The notes beneath the pieces were generated by a model, which worked only from the letters and a program-made list of their open reading frames with translations, made no database searches and was not told the DNA's origin. This document shows, in pieces, positions 31,950-44,102 of a stretch of DNA of 64,000 nucleotides. The translations under genes were made by a program, and so were the position numbers. Position 1 is the first letter of the stretch, and every line of letters begins with the position of its first letter. This DNA comes from Ceratotherium simum simum (taxonomy: Eukaryota; Chordata; Mammalia; Perissodactyla; Rhinocerotidae): positions 13,828,145 to 13,892,144 of the forward strand of contig NW_004454193.1 of the NCBI RefSeq assembly GCF_000283155.1, written 5' to 3'.

Positions 31950-32180
31950 TGTAGACAATCACTACTTCTTTAAGAGATTCTTTTCCTAAAACTCTCTATG
32001 TGCCTCACCCTTGGGATTTAGTCACTGTCTTTTAATGATTCATATTAGTTTCAGTTGTTGTGTGGTTGTATTATTATCATGACTGTACTTAAAGAAATTA
32101 TCATGTGCTTAAATTTGTCCCCTCAGAATATTATGCTCCTGAGAGAAAGAGCTACAACTTAATCCTTATGGGATTTAAAA
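31950..32180 (+). repeat. Second L2-like 3' fragment, sense
   Basis: 'cttctttaagagattctttt', 'gatttagtcactgtctttta' and 'atgctcctgagagaaagagc' (32130-32149, for 'aagctccatgagggcaggg'). Confidence 0.5.
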
Positions 32181-32464
32181 TACCCAAATTGAGAAGTGCA
32201 TGCAAAGGAACATGCAATGGAAAGTTTCTTAAAGTGCATTAAACTGCAGTTTTATAATTTAATGATTTAGATTATTATTGGATAGGAATCTGCTTATGTA
32301 AGTTGTTAAAATGGGTCTTATTTTGCTCACTGTAAGGAAACACATTTTGCTTTGTTCTTTATTGTTCATTATTGCCATTTAAGTGGCAGTTTGTAGTTCA
32401 CAAACCACTTTTATATGCATTATGTTACGTGATCCAGATATTACTATTTTATGAATGTGGAGAA

Positions 32465-32640
32465 GGTGTGGAATAAAGGAAAGAGGGCTGATTTACAGCC
32501 ATAAAAAACTATTTCAACTCTGCCTCCAGCACCTGGACGAGCCATGTAAATTCTCTCATGCAACTTGATACGTAAAACGAAGATCCCGAAGTCTGCTATT
32601 ATTGATGAACTTGTAAAGTTCTGGCAATGATTATCTTCTT
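32465..32640 (-). repeat. MIR SINE, antisense, degraded
   Basis: 'atttcaactctgcctccagc' (32511-32530), 'gagccatgtaaattctctca' and 'tgatacgtaaaacgaagatc' follow antisense MIR. Confidence 0.5.
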
Positions 32641-32644
32641 TTGG

Positions 32645-33362
32645 AAAGTAAGCAAAGAAGGGCATATTTCGAACTAGTTACAGCTGCAATTACTTGGATA
32701 AAAAGGAAAAGTAATAATTACTGCTGATCACAAAAATGTTGGCGTTCCTGGTAAGAAATAATGCCCTTATTCTGAGCAACATCAAGGGGTTTTAACAAGT
32801 AGGAATGAGATTCCCACTTGCATTATGCAAATTTTAGGCGATCCTAAGTGGATGAGATAACAACCTCATTTTGGGGATACAATCCTGAAAGAGAGGGAAT
32901 ATTGAAGAGAAGAACCATCCTTTAATTCCAAAGGATCAGAGCTGACACTGTAAGACTCAGCCCCAGGTACTGAGAACTATTAGTTATAATGATAATTTGA
33001 GGTCTAACTTGACTCTCAGCCTTTCCGTTCTAATTTCAGCTGAAAATGGAGGCTTACTACTCACTATTCACTACTCACTTCACATACAAAACTAAATTTG
33101 CTTAGAAAATTAGAATATCATGTCTAAAGTCTAGGAATGAGAGATTAGGTGGCCGAAGTGGTAGATGTTACTTCTATGTCCTATGTCCAATTCAATACAA
33201 ACAAACAAATGAAGAAAACCTATTTTAATTTCAAAGAGTCTACTGTGAAAAATACATAATGAGAAAAAAACACCTAATTTGATTGGCGCATGTGGGTAGG
33301 CAGTGAGAAATTGTAATGCCTGTTTCCCCTGCCATTCTGCCCCCAAAAAATCTCTAATTTAG
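32645..33362. other. Unassigned tract
   Basis: No family recognised; antisense 71-codon frame at 33131-33346 without domain. Confidence 0.4.
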
Positions 33363-33366
33363 GAAA

Positions 33367-33472
33367 ATAGGTAAATAGATGATAGATAGATATGGATAGA
33401 TAGATGATAGATGATAGATAGATAGATAGACAGATAGAAAGAAACAGGACAGACAGACAGATAGATATAAAG
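33367..33472. repeat. (GATA)n/(GACA)n compound microsatellite
   Basis: Interrupted GATA units (33378-33430) then GACA units (33449-33464) and GATA again. Confidence 0.95.
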
Positions 33473-33474
33473 AA

Positions 33475-34125
33475 GAGGCCAAGATGTTTAATTTCTCTAC
33501 CTGATGGCCTTGAAGTTGCTCATTTAATAGCCCAATTACATACCAGACAGCTTTAGTTTGCTTACTTTGTCTCTGTTACTACTGTGGCCTCCCCATATGC
33601 TTCCTAATTTAGTGGATGTGTCATTGCTCTAGGTCTGTTTATTTATTTATATATTTTAGTATAACTCTATATTGATTCATGTTTTAACATTTTAATAAAT
33701 ATTATGGACCAGGGAAGAAGGACATGATGTCAACATGTTTGCAGTCCTCAATCTTGAAACAATTATGCTATTTCCATATCAATACATTTATAATTGAGTA
33801 TAAAAAGTAACAACCTCTACTTATCACTTTTTGCAGATTTCTCTGTAGATGTTGAAAATTTATTTGTTTTCATTGTTCGGTTTCCTTTTGTGGTTTAATT
33901 AAATATTTCCAGCTGAGGTCCCCCAAAAATATGGAAAGTAAGTTGTCCAGCTGAGAAGCACACAATAGCTTTCATAAACATTGAACTAATCAATTAGTTT
34001 ACCATTCTCATTTTAATTTCTATAGCTAGTTGTCTCAGATCTGAGTGCATCTAAAGAATAAGATTTAATTAAATGCATTAAACAAATGTGTAAGATGTTC
34101 CTCCAGCTCTATAGTGTTTAAAAAA
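33475..34125. other. Unassigned AT-rich tract
   Basis: Nothing recognised; A-rich run at 34121-34136 precedes the ERE. Confidence 0.4.
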
Positions 34126-34137
34126 GAAAAAAAAAGT

Positions 34138-34378
34138 GGGGCGGGCCGAGTGGCAGAGCGGTTAAGTTCACGTGCTCCACTTCCGTGGCCTGGGGTTCGC
34201 ACGTTGGGATCCCAGGTGCACCCCGACGCACCACTTGTCAAGCCATGCTGTGGCCGCGTCGCATATAAAGTAGAGGAAGATGGGCATGGATGTTAGCCCA
34301 GGGCCAATCTTCCTCGGCAGAAAGAGGAGGATTGGCAGATGTTAACTCAGGGCCAATCTTCCTCACTCACACACACGA
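34138..34378 (+). mobile_element. ERE SINE, full length, duplicated tail
   Basis: 'ggggcgggccgagtggcaga' head, 'gcggttaagttcacgtgctc', 'gttgggatcccaggtgcacc', 'cttgtcaagccatgctgtgg', then two tail units at about 34288-34315 and 34339-34365 and a CACACA end in place of poly(A). The site is A-rich, so the target duplication is ambiguous (aaaaagtg-like on both sides). Confidence 0.95.
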
Positions 34379-34389
34379 AAAAGTGTTTC

Positions 34390-35090
34390 ACAAAATGATA
34401 CAGGAGCAGTGTTAATGTGTGCATTATCTATTGCTTGCATTAATTACAGCTCTTCTCTTTTCCTTTTTAACTTCAAAGTACTTTGTGTCAATGATAATTA
34501 ATGTGAAAGGCCATTGCAATTCTTCATGACAGAGATCTGGAAAGGAAATTTGGTTTTAGTTTTACCTCTTCATTGCAATTCAAACCAACAATTTACATGC
34601 CTCATGATACCTCATGGCTTTGAAAAAGCATGTCCAGTTTTTACATCACCTTATATGTGCACAGAGTGTAATAAATTAGCCATTTTTTAAGTATTTGAAA
34701 CAATTTTCAAAAGAAAACAGTGAAAAAGGGAAGGAAAAGAAAACATCTTTTGACATGCTTCTGAACCCAGAAACATTGACGGTAAAACAACTATCAGCGT
34801 TCCTACGCTCATGAAAGACATTGGGTTCTCTGTGGCATTTCTTAAGACCAGAGTCTTCACAAAAATGTTGCATTGAATTCTATGTAATGGATGGAGGTTA
34901 ATATGTATAACTATTTCCTTACTAATGTGAACACTTTGTCCAGTCCCAATTTTGCTATTGAAAATTTTCAGTAAAATGTCCACTTGCCTTTTGTTTTACA
35001 TGGACGAAGTTTGGTTTGTTTGATTTTTGTTTTTGTTTTTATTGTTGTTATTGTTTTTTCTCTTGGATAATATCTGTGAATGTAAATAGT
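34390..35090. other. Unassigned tract
   Basis: Overlapping antisense frames at 34676-34983 have no recognisable domain. A (GTTTTT)-like run lies at 35010-35060. Confidence 0.4.
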
Positions 35091-35094
35091 GGAC

Positions 35095-35560
35095 AAAAGT
35101 AATGCACGTTTATAGTTTCTACAGTTGCTGACAAATTTTGTCTAAAAATGCTAGACCAATTTACATTTCCACTAAGAATCTATGAGACTGTGCTTTACCC
35201 TACACTGTTGCCACTGCTGGATGTTAGTAATATTTCTTCCTTTAAAAAATGTTTTGATTGTATTTATAGTCAATAATAATGTATTGTAAACTTAAAATTT
35301 TATTGGAAAGTAGATCTCATGTTAAGTGTTCTTACAACACTAAAATAAATTTTGAAAATTTTGAAAAAAAAATAACCAGCACACTGTTGTTGTATTATGC
35401 ATTTCTTTAATTATTATTGAAGTTGAACTTCTCAAATGTCTATGGTGTTTTGTATTTCCTTGTCACTGAGTAGACTGTTTATATGTTTTCAATTTTTATT
35501 GGTATGTTGATCATTTTTCTTTTGATTTTTTACTTGTCTTTTAAAATTTAATTAGCTAGT
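35095..35560 (-). mobile_element. Antisense L1M ORF2 C-terminal fragment, split by a second L1 piece
   Basis: Left half 'gctagaccaatttacatttc' (35151-35170) and 'tacactgttgccactgctgg' (35201-35220). Right half 'attatgcatttctttaatta' (35395-35414), 'gaagttgaacttctcaaatg' and 'ttcaatttttattggtatgt'. The order fits one antisense element interrupted by the insert at 35258-35372. Confidence 0.75.
35258..35372 (+). mobile_element. L1 3' end piece in opposite orientation, nested
   Basis: 'caataataatgtattgtaaa' (35271-35290), 'aaagtagatctcatgttaag' (35308-35327) and 'tgttcttacaacactaaaat' are a sense L1 3' UTR end (the 'agatcttaaatgttctcaccac' type) with an A-rich close, inside the antisense L1M. 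Confidence 0.75.
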
Positions 35561-35564
35561 AAAC

Positions 35565-36290
35565 CAATGTTATGTGTATTTAAAATAATCTCAGGAAGGT
35601 GACTCTCCTATGGACTAACCTTTGCTAGCCAGTGTCAACACTTCCCTACTTCCTATACAAAAAAGTGTAATCCCTTTAATCTTCCGTTTGAGCCCCTTCA
35701 TGATCTGATTTGACTTTATTTTATTTTAGGTTTTAGCTTTCCCTTTTGTTAACTTCCTTACCAAATCTTGTGATGCTTCTAAACTCACTTTTAAATTCTA
35801 CCTGGCATGAAACTTGGATAACACTGGTTTACAAGAAATATTTGCTGAGTTAATGAACTCAAACTGGTCATCTTCTACTCAAGTCCCAGCCAACATTCTC
35901 CCATAGATGGTATCCAGCTCCTAGAATGTGAACATTTCTGCCATAGTTCCAGATTTCTGATGTCTCTAGGAATTTTAGGATGGTGCCTGGGAGAAATCAT
36001 TTGTTCTAATGTAAATTATTCTGAGCCACCAGTGAAAGAAGTGTCATAATATGAATATGTTTCTCAGAGCAGGAAAAGTTAAAAGTTATTCATCCTTATT
36101 AGATGATGGTAACAAATGATGGTGGTTTTTCATTCTCATACCTTTAAAGAAAAATCAATATTGAGTGTTTAGCACAGCACGCGGCAAATTGTAGTCTCAC
36201 AACAAATGTTAAAGCGCATCATTTTTATTAATTGAGAATAAGTATTATAGATTTTGATAGTTTGGATTATTTTTCCATATGTTTTCACTC
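35565..36290. other. Unassigned tract
   Basis: No family recognised with confidence. Confidence 0.4.
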
Positions 36291-36294
36291 CTCT

Positions 36295-36745
36295 GCCCTA
36301 ATTTCATGATAATGAAATCTACTTTCCCTCTCAAATGCTGTGGTGTTGACTGTGTGACTGGATTTGACCAATATGATGTTGGCAAAAGTGATGCAAGCAG
36401 AGGTCTTATATGTGGTTATTCAGTTTGACTTAGCTTTTGCACATCAGAGACCCACCATGAGAAAAGCATGCCCCAAGTATCTGTTGGCCCTGGGTTCTGA
36501 GCCCCAGAACAAATGCTCGTGGAAGAGATTGGAACCCAATCCACATCGTAAAGCCATGCTCAACTTCATCTGCATCCTGAAACAATCCATCCAGCTGAGA
36601 TCTAGACAGGCTTAGCCAAATCACAGTTGACCTCTACCTCCGTGAGTGTAAGAACAAATGCTTATTGTTGTAAGCCATTGGGTTTGGGCATCATTTGTTA
36701 TGGTAACTGTGCTGTAGCTAACAGCTATATCACTGGTGCCCAGCA
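36295..36745 (+). mobile_element. Old MLT1-type MaLR LTR, sense
   Basis: 'gtgactggatttgaccaata' (36354-36373), 'aagtgatgcaagcagaggtc' (36386-36405), 'catccagctgagatctagac' (36589-36608), 'cttattgttgtaagccattg' and 'gtttgggcatcatttgttat' followed by the 'gctgtagctaacagctata' end. All are in MLT1 order. The 83-codon frame 36364-36615 is within it. Confidence 0.78.
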
Positions 36746-36749
36746 GTGT

Positions 36750-36962
36750 CCATAATAATAGTAATAGATTGCCAAGTGCTTACTGTAGCTTGTTTCATTT
36801 GATCTTTCCATAATTATACAATGCTTTATTATCCCCAGACACAGAGAGTTTAAGTAACATACTCAAATACAAGAATAATAAGTGATAAACCTAGGATGGG
36901 AACCCAGGCTTTCTGAATTCAGTACCCATGTTCTTAGTGACCATACTATACAGCCTCTCTAA
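36750..36962 (+). repeat. MIR SINE, sense
   Basis: 'attgccaagtgcttactgta', 'gagtttaagtaacatactca' (36847-36866), 'gatgggaacccaggctttct' (36895-36914), 'gtgaccatactatacagcct'. Confidence 0.8.
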
Positions 36963-36964
36963 GT

Positions 36965-37460
36965 GTCCAAAATTTGACTTCCTGAAAAGATAACATCAGG
37001 TGTTTCAAGGGTTTTGCAATCATATCTCATATTTTTTCTCTGTAAGTGGGATTCTGATATAATCTGACATTAAGAATATGTGGTAAGGGGTAACTCCCAA
37101 TCCCAGTCACTCATAAGAATCGCCAGTGGTGGTAGTGAGGAGAGGGAAATGAGGACGTTCAGGGTCAAGCCTGGACATTCTGAAGTAAAAACTTCAGGGG
37201 TAGAGACCACGAATATTTGGAAGAAGCTCTTTAGGCAATCTTGAAGGAGCCAGTCTTGCATCTCTCCGAGGGACTCTTAGCCTTGGGATGGTGATCTTAA
37301 TTAAGAAAGTAAGTCTGTTTATATTTTCTTTCCTTAATGCCATGTTGTTTGAATCTCCATTTTTGCTTGGAGAGAATGTCATGCCCAGTATACTGAGCTA
37401 GAAAAGACTCATCAAGAGAAACCCCATGTTCCTCATTTGACTCTCTTAGCAGCATTATAT
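36965..37460. other. Unassigned tract
   Basis: Two antisense frames (37070-37261 and 37194-37382) overlap, no domain. Confidence 0.4.
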
Positions 37461-37464
37461 TGTG

Positions 37465-37690
37465 AAAAGATCATGACATTAGGAGTCAAAAACACTTGGG
37501 TTCCGATCCCAGCTCTGTTATACTAGTTATGTGACTTTGAAAATGCCAATTAAATTTGCTTTCTTTATTGAAAAAAATGCAGCCCAATAGTCCTTATTGA
37601 GTAAGGTTGTTGAGAGGATTCACTGAGATAACACACGTTCCAGAACATCCTGTCCAAGGGTACAACTTAGTAAGAGCTCAGTACACCCCA
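37465..37690 (-). repeat. MIR SINE, antisense, near complete
   Basis: 'ggttccgatcccagctctgt' (37499-37518), 'tagttatgtgactttgaaaa' (37525-37544), 'aaggttgttgagaggattca' (37603-37622) and 'agtaagagctcagtacaccc'. Confidence 0.85.
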
Positions 37691-37694
37691 GGGA

Positions 37695-38640
37695 ATATGT
37701 TTCCTTCTTATGTGAATCAAATTGTACAGAAAGTTGTGACAGCAAGAAAACAAAGACTCTGCTTAAAATGCTCGGTTTTTAAGAGTTCTATGAGCAGTGC
37801 ATGCTGGGTGAGTGCTTTTCCCCAAAAACACATTCCAGGAGGCAAAGTCTGTGTAAACACAGGATTATGCCTCAGGATAATATTGCCTTCACACCTTGTG
37901 TTTGGTTCAAAAGAGAAACCAGGCTCCTGAGGGGCTCCGAGAGCTTTGCCAGAATCTCAAATTTACAAAACAAGAAATTGTCTCCAGGTGGTGAATGTGA
38001 TCTGGAATTTCCTCTTGATTTTCTAACTTCGTTTAAAATATGATAATGGGACATGATCACGTCCATTAGTTTACATATTGTCTATGCCTGCCTGCCTGCC
38101 TTGGCCTAATTTGGAGAAATAACTTTTTGATATTTAAAGGATTGTTAGTTTTATTGATGTTGTTTGTTTGTTATTCTTAGCAAACTCAAAAGATAAACAC
38201 ATTGGGCATTAAACAAGAAGAAAAATATAATTGTGCAAAAAATAATTTTTTCTCCCATCTCAATCTATCCTGACTTGTTTTCCAGATAGGCGAAGCAAAT
38301 TATCAGCTCTCTATTCATACTGGGAAATTGACGCTTAAAGTTGTTAAGTGATATGCCCAAGGGATTATAGAAAACATACGTAAGAATGACACAATGTTCA
38401 TTCCATTAAAACTTGCTGAATCTTTGGGGGAAATTGTGTTCTTTTGCAAATTAGCATGACAATCTAGGTATAGAACTTCACCTCATTTATTTTCTAAATT
38501 ATCACCACATCCCTCAGTTCATAGGAGAATATTTAGTTGTATTATTCTCAAAAGAGTAGACCAGCTTCTTTTTTTCTTTTTTAGTCTGGTTTCAGTGTGT
38601 CTAAAATTTTGCAAAGCCCTTAAAGCTATAGCCTTAGTCC
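37695..38640. other. Unassigned tract
   Basis: The sense frames starting at 37607 (107 codons, beginning in the MIR) and 37801 have no recognisable domain. A short (TGCC)n run lies at 38086-38101. Confidence 0.4.
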
Positions 38641-39165
38641 ACCCATGGACCTTTGTTATGAGGTAGAAGATCTCATGACACCATATACAGGAACCTGCCA
38701 ATGTTTGCGAAAGGACGCAGGGCCAAGAGTTGCCCAGTTCCTGCTCCTCCTTTTTGTAAAATTTTTTTTTCTGTTGAGTGGGTGCAGGTTTTTCCAGGCC
38801 CCTGTATACTGGAGAGGGGCCAGGGACAAGTTCTCAGCTTCCTAGACCTTGGACCCTCAGTCCTACCTGCTGTGGACAGGCAAGGGCCAAGGCTGAGACA
38901 ACTGAGGCGATGTCCAGACAGACAAAAGGAAAATGGGGCTCCAGAGTGCCACTCACCCCCATGGACTACTATATTACTACTTCTCAGGAAATACCTCAGA
39001 TGAGGGATTCAGGGACAAACCCTTTGAAACAAGAACAAGAGAGATCATGGGCTGTAATCAGCAAAAAAATAGTGAGTGAGAAGCCAAGACTGGTTCCTAG
39101 ACAGGAATCTTATGGTGGATACAGTGCCAGAAGGATAATAACAAGTCGGAGAACTAGGTGGTGAG
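38640..39165 (+). other. GC-richer block with overlapping open frames
   Basis: Three sense frames stay open at once (38645-38845, 38701-39003, 38778-39164; 66, 100 and 128 codons). Low stop density in all three points to base composition. I recognise no domain or repeat. A pyrimidine-rich stretch before 'gggtgcag' (38781-38788) and a GTGAGT at 39072 would allow an exon of about 285 bp in principle, but this is inference only. It could also be an unrecognised LTR. Confidence 0.35.
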
Positions 39166-39174
39166 CTGAGTTTA

Positions 39175-39262
39175 GACAGGTTCAAGAGCATGTCAGGGTC
39201 TCACCATCAGTTAAGTGGCAGAGTTTGGAGCCACATTCTTAACCACTATGATCAGGTGTGCT
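39175..39262 (+). repeat. MIR 3' fragment, sense
   Basis: 'cagttaagtggcagagtttg' / 'gagccacattcttaaccact' (39208-39247). Confidence 0.6.
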
Positions 39263-39264
39263 CA

Positions 39265-40915
39265 ACAGTTTCTATGATCTGTGCGTAGTTGGCTCTGTGG
39301 CTAGGATGCCTGCATGGAGGTGAGAACACATTTTTACTTCATAATCTATGATGTACTCAGCATCATTAGGCATAATGGAGGACATGGAAACATATGGGAG
39401 AAGTCTCAAAACATATGGGAGTGAGTCTGGAAAGAAATACTTTGCCTTTTCCATAAAGATCATTTGGAAAGAAAAAGAAAATGTTGCAATAAAGATTGTG
39501 CCTATTCTTATGTTTGGTATCTAAATGTCCTTTCTTTAGCAAATAGGTACCCTTAAATAGATGATGCAAGCAAGGAAGAGCTCTTTTCCTCCGAGAATTT
39601 GAACAACAGAATGGCTACACCTTACTTAGTTTAGTAAAAAGGAAAGGCTGCCTGAGGCAAGGACTTGGCTTCAGTTGTGCCCATAATGCCTTGGGAACTA
39701 TCTAATACTTAGAATCTTTGCCTTTTTTTTTTTAATCTTGGTAATGCTGATTTCCTTTTGTCTTTCCAAAAATTACTCACTGCCATCACTACTGGGACCT
39801 GGTTTCCTTACTAGTGAAAGAAAAGGGCTCATTTGGTGATTTCTGAGATCAACAGCTCAGTCTACCCTAGGCTTTGTTCTTAGCAAAAGAGACCCAGAGC
39901 TATATGAAAAAAAGACTAAAATCTCTCATAGAATTATTTTTGCTTGGAGATGCCACAAGTTCAGCCCTGGCTTCAAAATATTTCTTTCTATTCCTCTATA
40001 TAATCACATTCAACAGCCATTTTTAACAATTTTTTCTTTGCATGCCTACTGTTCTGTGTCCTTCATTTTTCTCTTCACCTAATTTGATGGCAAACTAAAG
40101 CCAGCAATATATAGAGATACATCCTCTAGCCATCTCATTAATTGATGTCTGGGAGTAAGGTAATGCCATCTAATGAGACTGAATCAAGTGATCAGTACAA
40201 AATACTGCTTTTCAAATACATTTTATCTAGCCATTTGAGCTGCCTTGAAAATTGGCTTAATTATACAGTCTGAGCCTCTAAGATATGGTAATTCTTGATT
40301 CAGATATTTCATTTCATAAGAGAGGGAATGAGAAGGCAGTTTTGATGTGAGCAACTTCAGTACCTATTGACTGTAACAGAGTGTACTTTTCAAACACTCA
40401 TGAAAGAAATTTAAATTATTAAATTACCTCTAGAGATTCTGAACAAGCAGACCCACCCCAACATCTATTACAAATAAAGGCTTTTTTTCTCTTTCAGAAA
40501 AAGAATCTCACAATCAGAGGAATATGAATATTCAGAACAAAAATGGGATTAGAAAATTTATGGTGCTTATACGAGAGGAAAGAAATTAAGTTTTTAATTC
40601 ATTGGGTCACATCATATCCATTTCAGATTCCATGGTTTGGCACTTTGTCCTCACAACAGAGGATTCATTATGAAGTAAAAGCAATTTTAGAAATACATTT
40701 TGCTGAATGATGGCAAGAAAATCACCATAAAATGACTGGGAGTTAAAAACTGAAATAATGTGCATGCACACATTTACACATTTGGCACATATGGATGTAA
40801 GACTAAGCATAGGGGAGAGGCAGAGTCAATGTTATGAAACCTATTTCCAGAAAGTAAACCAAATTGCATGTGAATCTATAATTTCAGTGAGGACATATCA
40901 TCTCTCTCGAAAAGG
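39265..40915. other. Long unassigned tract
   Basis: 1.65 kb with no repeat family or gene recognised. T run at 39722-39733. Confidence 0.4.
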
Positions 40916-40919
40916 AACA

Positions 40920-41062
40920 TCATTATTGTCTGCCTACTACGTTCCAGCAGTCAGATAGTGCTATAAAGTGCTGTAAAGCTGTCTATGCCATAGACCTGCC
41001 CAGAGGAACTTACATAGAAGATACACACGTGTAATAAGATCAATGCAATATATTGTAAAAGA
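40920..41062 (-). repeat. L2 3' end, antisense
   Basis: 'tgtctgcctactacgttcca', 'gacctgcccagaggaactta' (40991-41010) and 'agatcaatgcaatatattgt' are in antisense L2 order. Confidence 0.6.
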
Positions 41063-41064
41063 CA

Positions 41065-42085
41065 CCATGATATATTTGCCTCGTTCGACTGCTGTACCCT
41101 GAGTGTCTACTTCAGTCTAGGGTCACCACTTTCCAATCTGCTTCCATTTCATCATTTTCTAATCTGTCTTCCATTGTCCTACCAGAGTCATTATTTCTCT
41201 GTGATATGAAAAACTGAGCACATCACCCACCCCCCAACACCTCTTTCGGAAAAACAAATCTGGTTATGGAATTTTCTGAAACTATGCACACATTGCTGAC
41301 AAGTCATAAGAAAACAAATTGCAATTTCTGAGAGAAATAACTTTTCTCCTTGATTTTCAATATTAGAAAATGGTTTTGTGTAAGGTATTTGATACATGGA
41401 TATATGAATCAAGCCATTGATTTTTATCCTCACAAACAACAATATTTATGTGATAACATGAAGAGGAAGAAAGCTGATTGCTCATGGAAAAAAGACCATA
41501 AAGTCATGGAAAATGACTATAGGCGAGAATAATATTTTTTCATACTTTCGGCTCCTCTTCAGAAGAAGGGATTTTATATATGTAATATATATATAAAACC
41601 TTAAAAATATATATATATAACCTTCGAATACTTGTAATATCATTTTTAGAACTCTAAATAAAGAAAAAAACTCTATTAGATTGTCAAAATAAGGCAATCT
41701 TTACTCCATAGTACATCCATAGGCATAAGTATATTATGCAAGAAATGTCTAGTTTTCCATATAGTGTCCAAAGCAGGAAAACTAGAGTCAGGAAAAAATA
41801 TATAAGAAATAGGAAAAAAAATTACATTGTTGAAAGGGTCAGGATTTCAAAGCATGTCTAGAGATTCTAAACCCATCTACATCCTAGCTTGTTTGCTAAT
41901 TATGTGCTAATGCTTACTAATAAGATCTTAACTATAACAATAATAAGAATATGTGAGAGGCTTCTATTCCATTTATCATTAAACACATATATTGAAGTGG
42001 AAATAAGGGCCTAAAATGCAACTCTTTATATGCCTCACAGATCGTTTTTTCTCTTTTCTCCATAATGTTGCTATCTCTTTATTTT
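41065..42085. other. Unassigned AT-rich tract with TA runs
   Basis: Two (TA)n runs at 41576-41596 and 41607-41622 ('aaaaatatatatatataacc'). No gene or family recognised. Confidence 0.4.
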
Positions 42086-42089
42086 ATAT

Positions 42090-42562
42090 TTCTGAAACAC
42101 AACTGTGTTGGGTAATTTTATGTGTCAACTTGACTGTGCTAAGGGATGCCCAGAGAGCTGGTAAAACATTATTTCTGGGTGTGTCTGTGAGGGTGTGTCT
42201 TTGAGGGTGTCTCTGGAAGAGACTAGCACTGGGTCAGTAGACGGTATAAAAAGAATCACTCTCACCAATGCAGCTGGGAAACATCCATCCACTGAAGGCC
42301 TGAACAAAAACAGAGGAGGAAGGATGAATTCGCTCTCTGTGTTTGAGTTGAGACATCCATCTTCTCCTGCCCTCAGACATTGGTGCTCCTGGTTCTAAGG
42401 CATTAGGACTCAGGGCAAGATTTACACCATCAGCCGCTCAAATGTCAGGTTTTCAGACTTGGACTGATTATACCACCAGCGTTCCTGATTCTCCTGCTTG
42501 CAGACAGCAGATTGTGGGACTTCTCAGCCTCCATAATCCCATGAGCCAATTCCTGTAATAAA
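42090..42562 (+). mobile_element. Eutherian LTR-like interspersed repeat, sense
   Basis: Diagnostic clauses in order: 'gggtaattttatgtgtcaac' / 'ttgactgtgctaagggatgc', 'acattatttctgggtgtgtc' / 'tgtgagggtgtg', 'aggcctgaacaaaaacagag', 'gacatccatcttctcctgcc', 'gtgggacttctcagcctcca' / 'taatcccatgagccaattcc', 'tgtaataaatctgtgtg'. The AATAAA near the end and the following TA/CA repeat are typical of this family. I do not assign a subfamily name. The frames at 42195-42398 and 42125-42307 lie within it. Confidence 0.8.
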
Positions 42563-42726
42563 TCTGTGTGTGTGAGTATGTATATGCATACATATATATA
42601 TATATATCTCCACATATACTTATATACACACACACACATATATACACATATATGTGTATACACACATATATGTATGTATATATATACACACACATATATA
42701 CACACACACACATTTATACATATAGG
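42563..42726. repeat. Compound (TG/TA/CA)n microsatellite
   Basis: About 160 bp of TATA, CACA and TGTG blocks, including a perfect 20-bp palindrome tatacacatatatgtgtata at 42641-42660. It explains the C/V/Y/I repeat-rich frames on both strands (42445-42713 antisense, 42566-42886 sense). Confidence 0.95.
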
Positions 42727-42729
42727 TAG

Positions 42730-43650
42730 ATCTCCACTTGAAACATACTCTCATTCATTCTCTCACTACCTGCTCCAATATGTACTGATCTACTGTGCTT
42801 ATATCTGCTGGCTGTTCAAATCATTGCAGAATTCCTCACCACTTTTTAAATGCATTCAATTCAAAGAAACAGAAAAAAATTCCTAAGTATCTCAGAAATC
42901 ACTGAGGAAGTGCTTTTGTGTCTGCTTTATTGATGACATGTGGAAGGGAAAGGGCTTATTTTAAGGCCTGTCCCAAAAACTGGAATGCAACAATAAGAGG
43001 ATAAAGACAGAGCCCTATCCTTTGTTTGAGTTTCACTAATTTATAAGCTATTTAAGGATCTGGCCATCAATTTTGACCTGTCTGCCTCTGACTCGCATGA
43101 TGTCAGAGAAGAGAAGAAAGAGTTCACAAACAGTCCATGACCTTATTCCCTTCTCTTATTTTTGGTACCAAAATATATACAATGCAAATTCATGTCAAAA
43201 GCCATTCTTGCAGTAATTCAGATTATAAACTCTCACAGGCATAAGTGTGTAGTCATTAGTTCATGCTAAACCACACAAAGAATTGAAGGACAAGAGAATT
43301 GCCCTGTGAGGAAAGAGTAAAAATGAAAGGGAAAGGGAAATGGACTGCAATTATTTTGCATAGATCAAAGACTATCCAGGGCCATTTAAGATTCATCTTC
43401 TAGTCTAGTAAAGGTTACAGCATAGACAAGATAGAATAGGGATCTGTTTAATTCAGCACATCCAAAATGGAATAAGGATAATTTTTTACATGAACAACTT
43501 AGCTTATGTGTAAGGGTTAATATTCTAAAATGTTTCATAATTTGAAACAAATATTCAGAAAGGTTATGGAATTCATTGCTAGAGTTTCATCATGTTATAT
43601 AGGCTTCTACCATTTTCAGTGCCATTATATTAAATATTTCACTCATCTCT
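42730..43650. other. Unassigned tract
   Basis: No family recognised. Confidence 0.4.
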
Positions 43651-44102
43651 TCTCTATACATACATTTATTGAGTATCTACTATATACTGGAGTGTGACAC
43701 ATAGACAAACTTCTATACATCACTCCAGTGTTCGCTTGATCACTCAATCACACTTTCAAACATATTAAATAAGTTCCTCTCACGTGGCAGTCATTTTATT
43801 CTGTAATAAGATATACAAATATCTGTGTAAAAAACAAGTTCTGCATTTGATAAATTCAGCAATTTGTGGGGAAGACAGAAGTAAAAACTGTTTCAATACA
43901 GAGTAATATGTGATAAAACAGGGTTATGTCTAAGGTGGCACAAATATTAGCTGCTAGAAGGACCACAGAAGACTTCAAAAGAGCAATGGCCCTTGAGTTA
44001 GATGGATAAGTAGGAATACATTAAGTGGATACAAAAATTCACATGTAAATGCTTTTGTATATTTCAGGATATACATGAGTTTCATGAAACCAGTGTTAAG
44101 AT

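Noticed and set aside
37607..37930. 107-codon sense frame
   Set aside because: First part lies in an antisense MIR; no recognisable protein family.
42445..42886. Cys/Tyr/Ile-rich frames on both strands
   Set aside because: Translation of a TA/CA/TG microsatellite.
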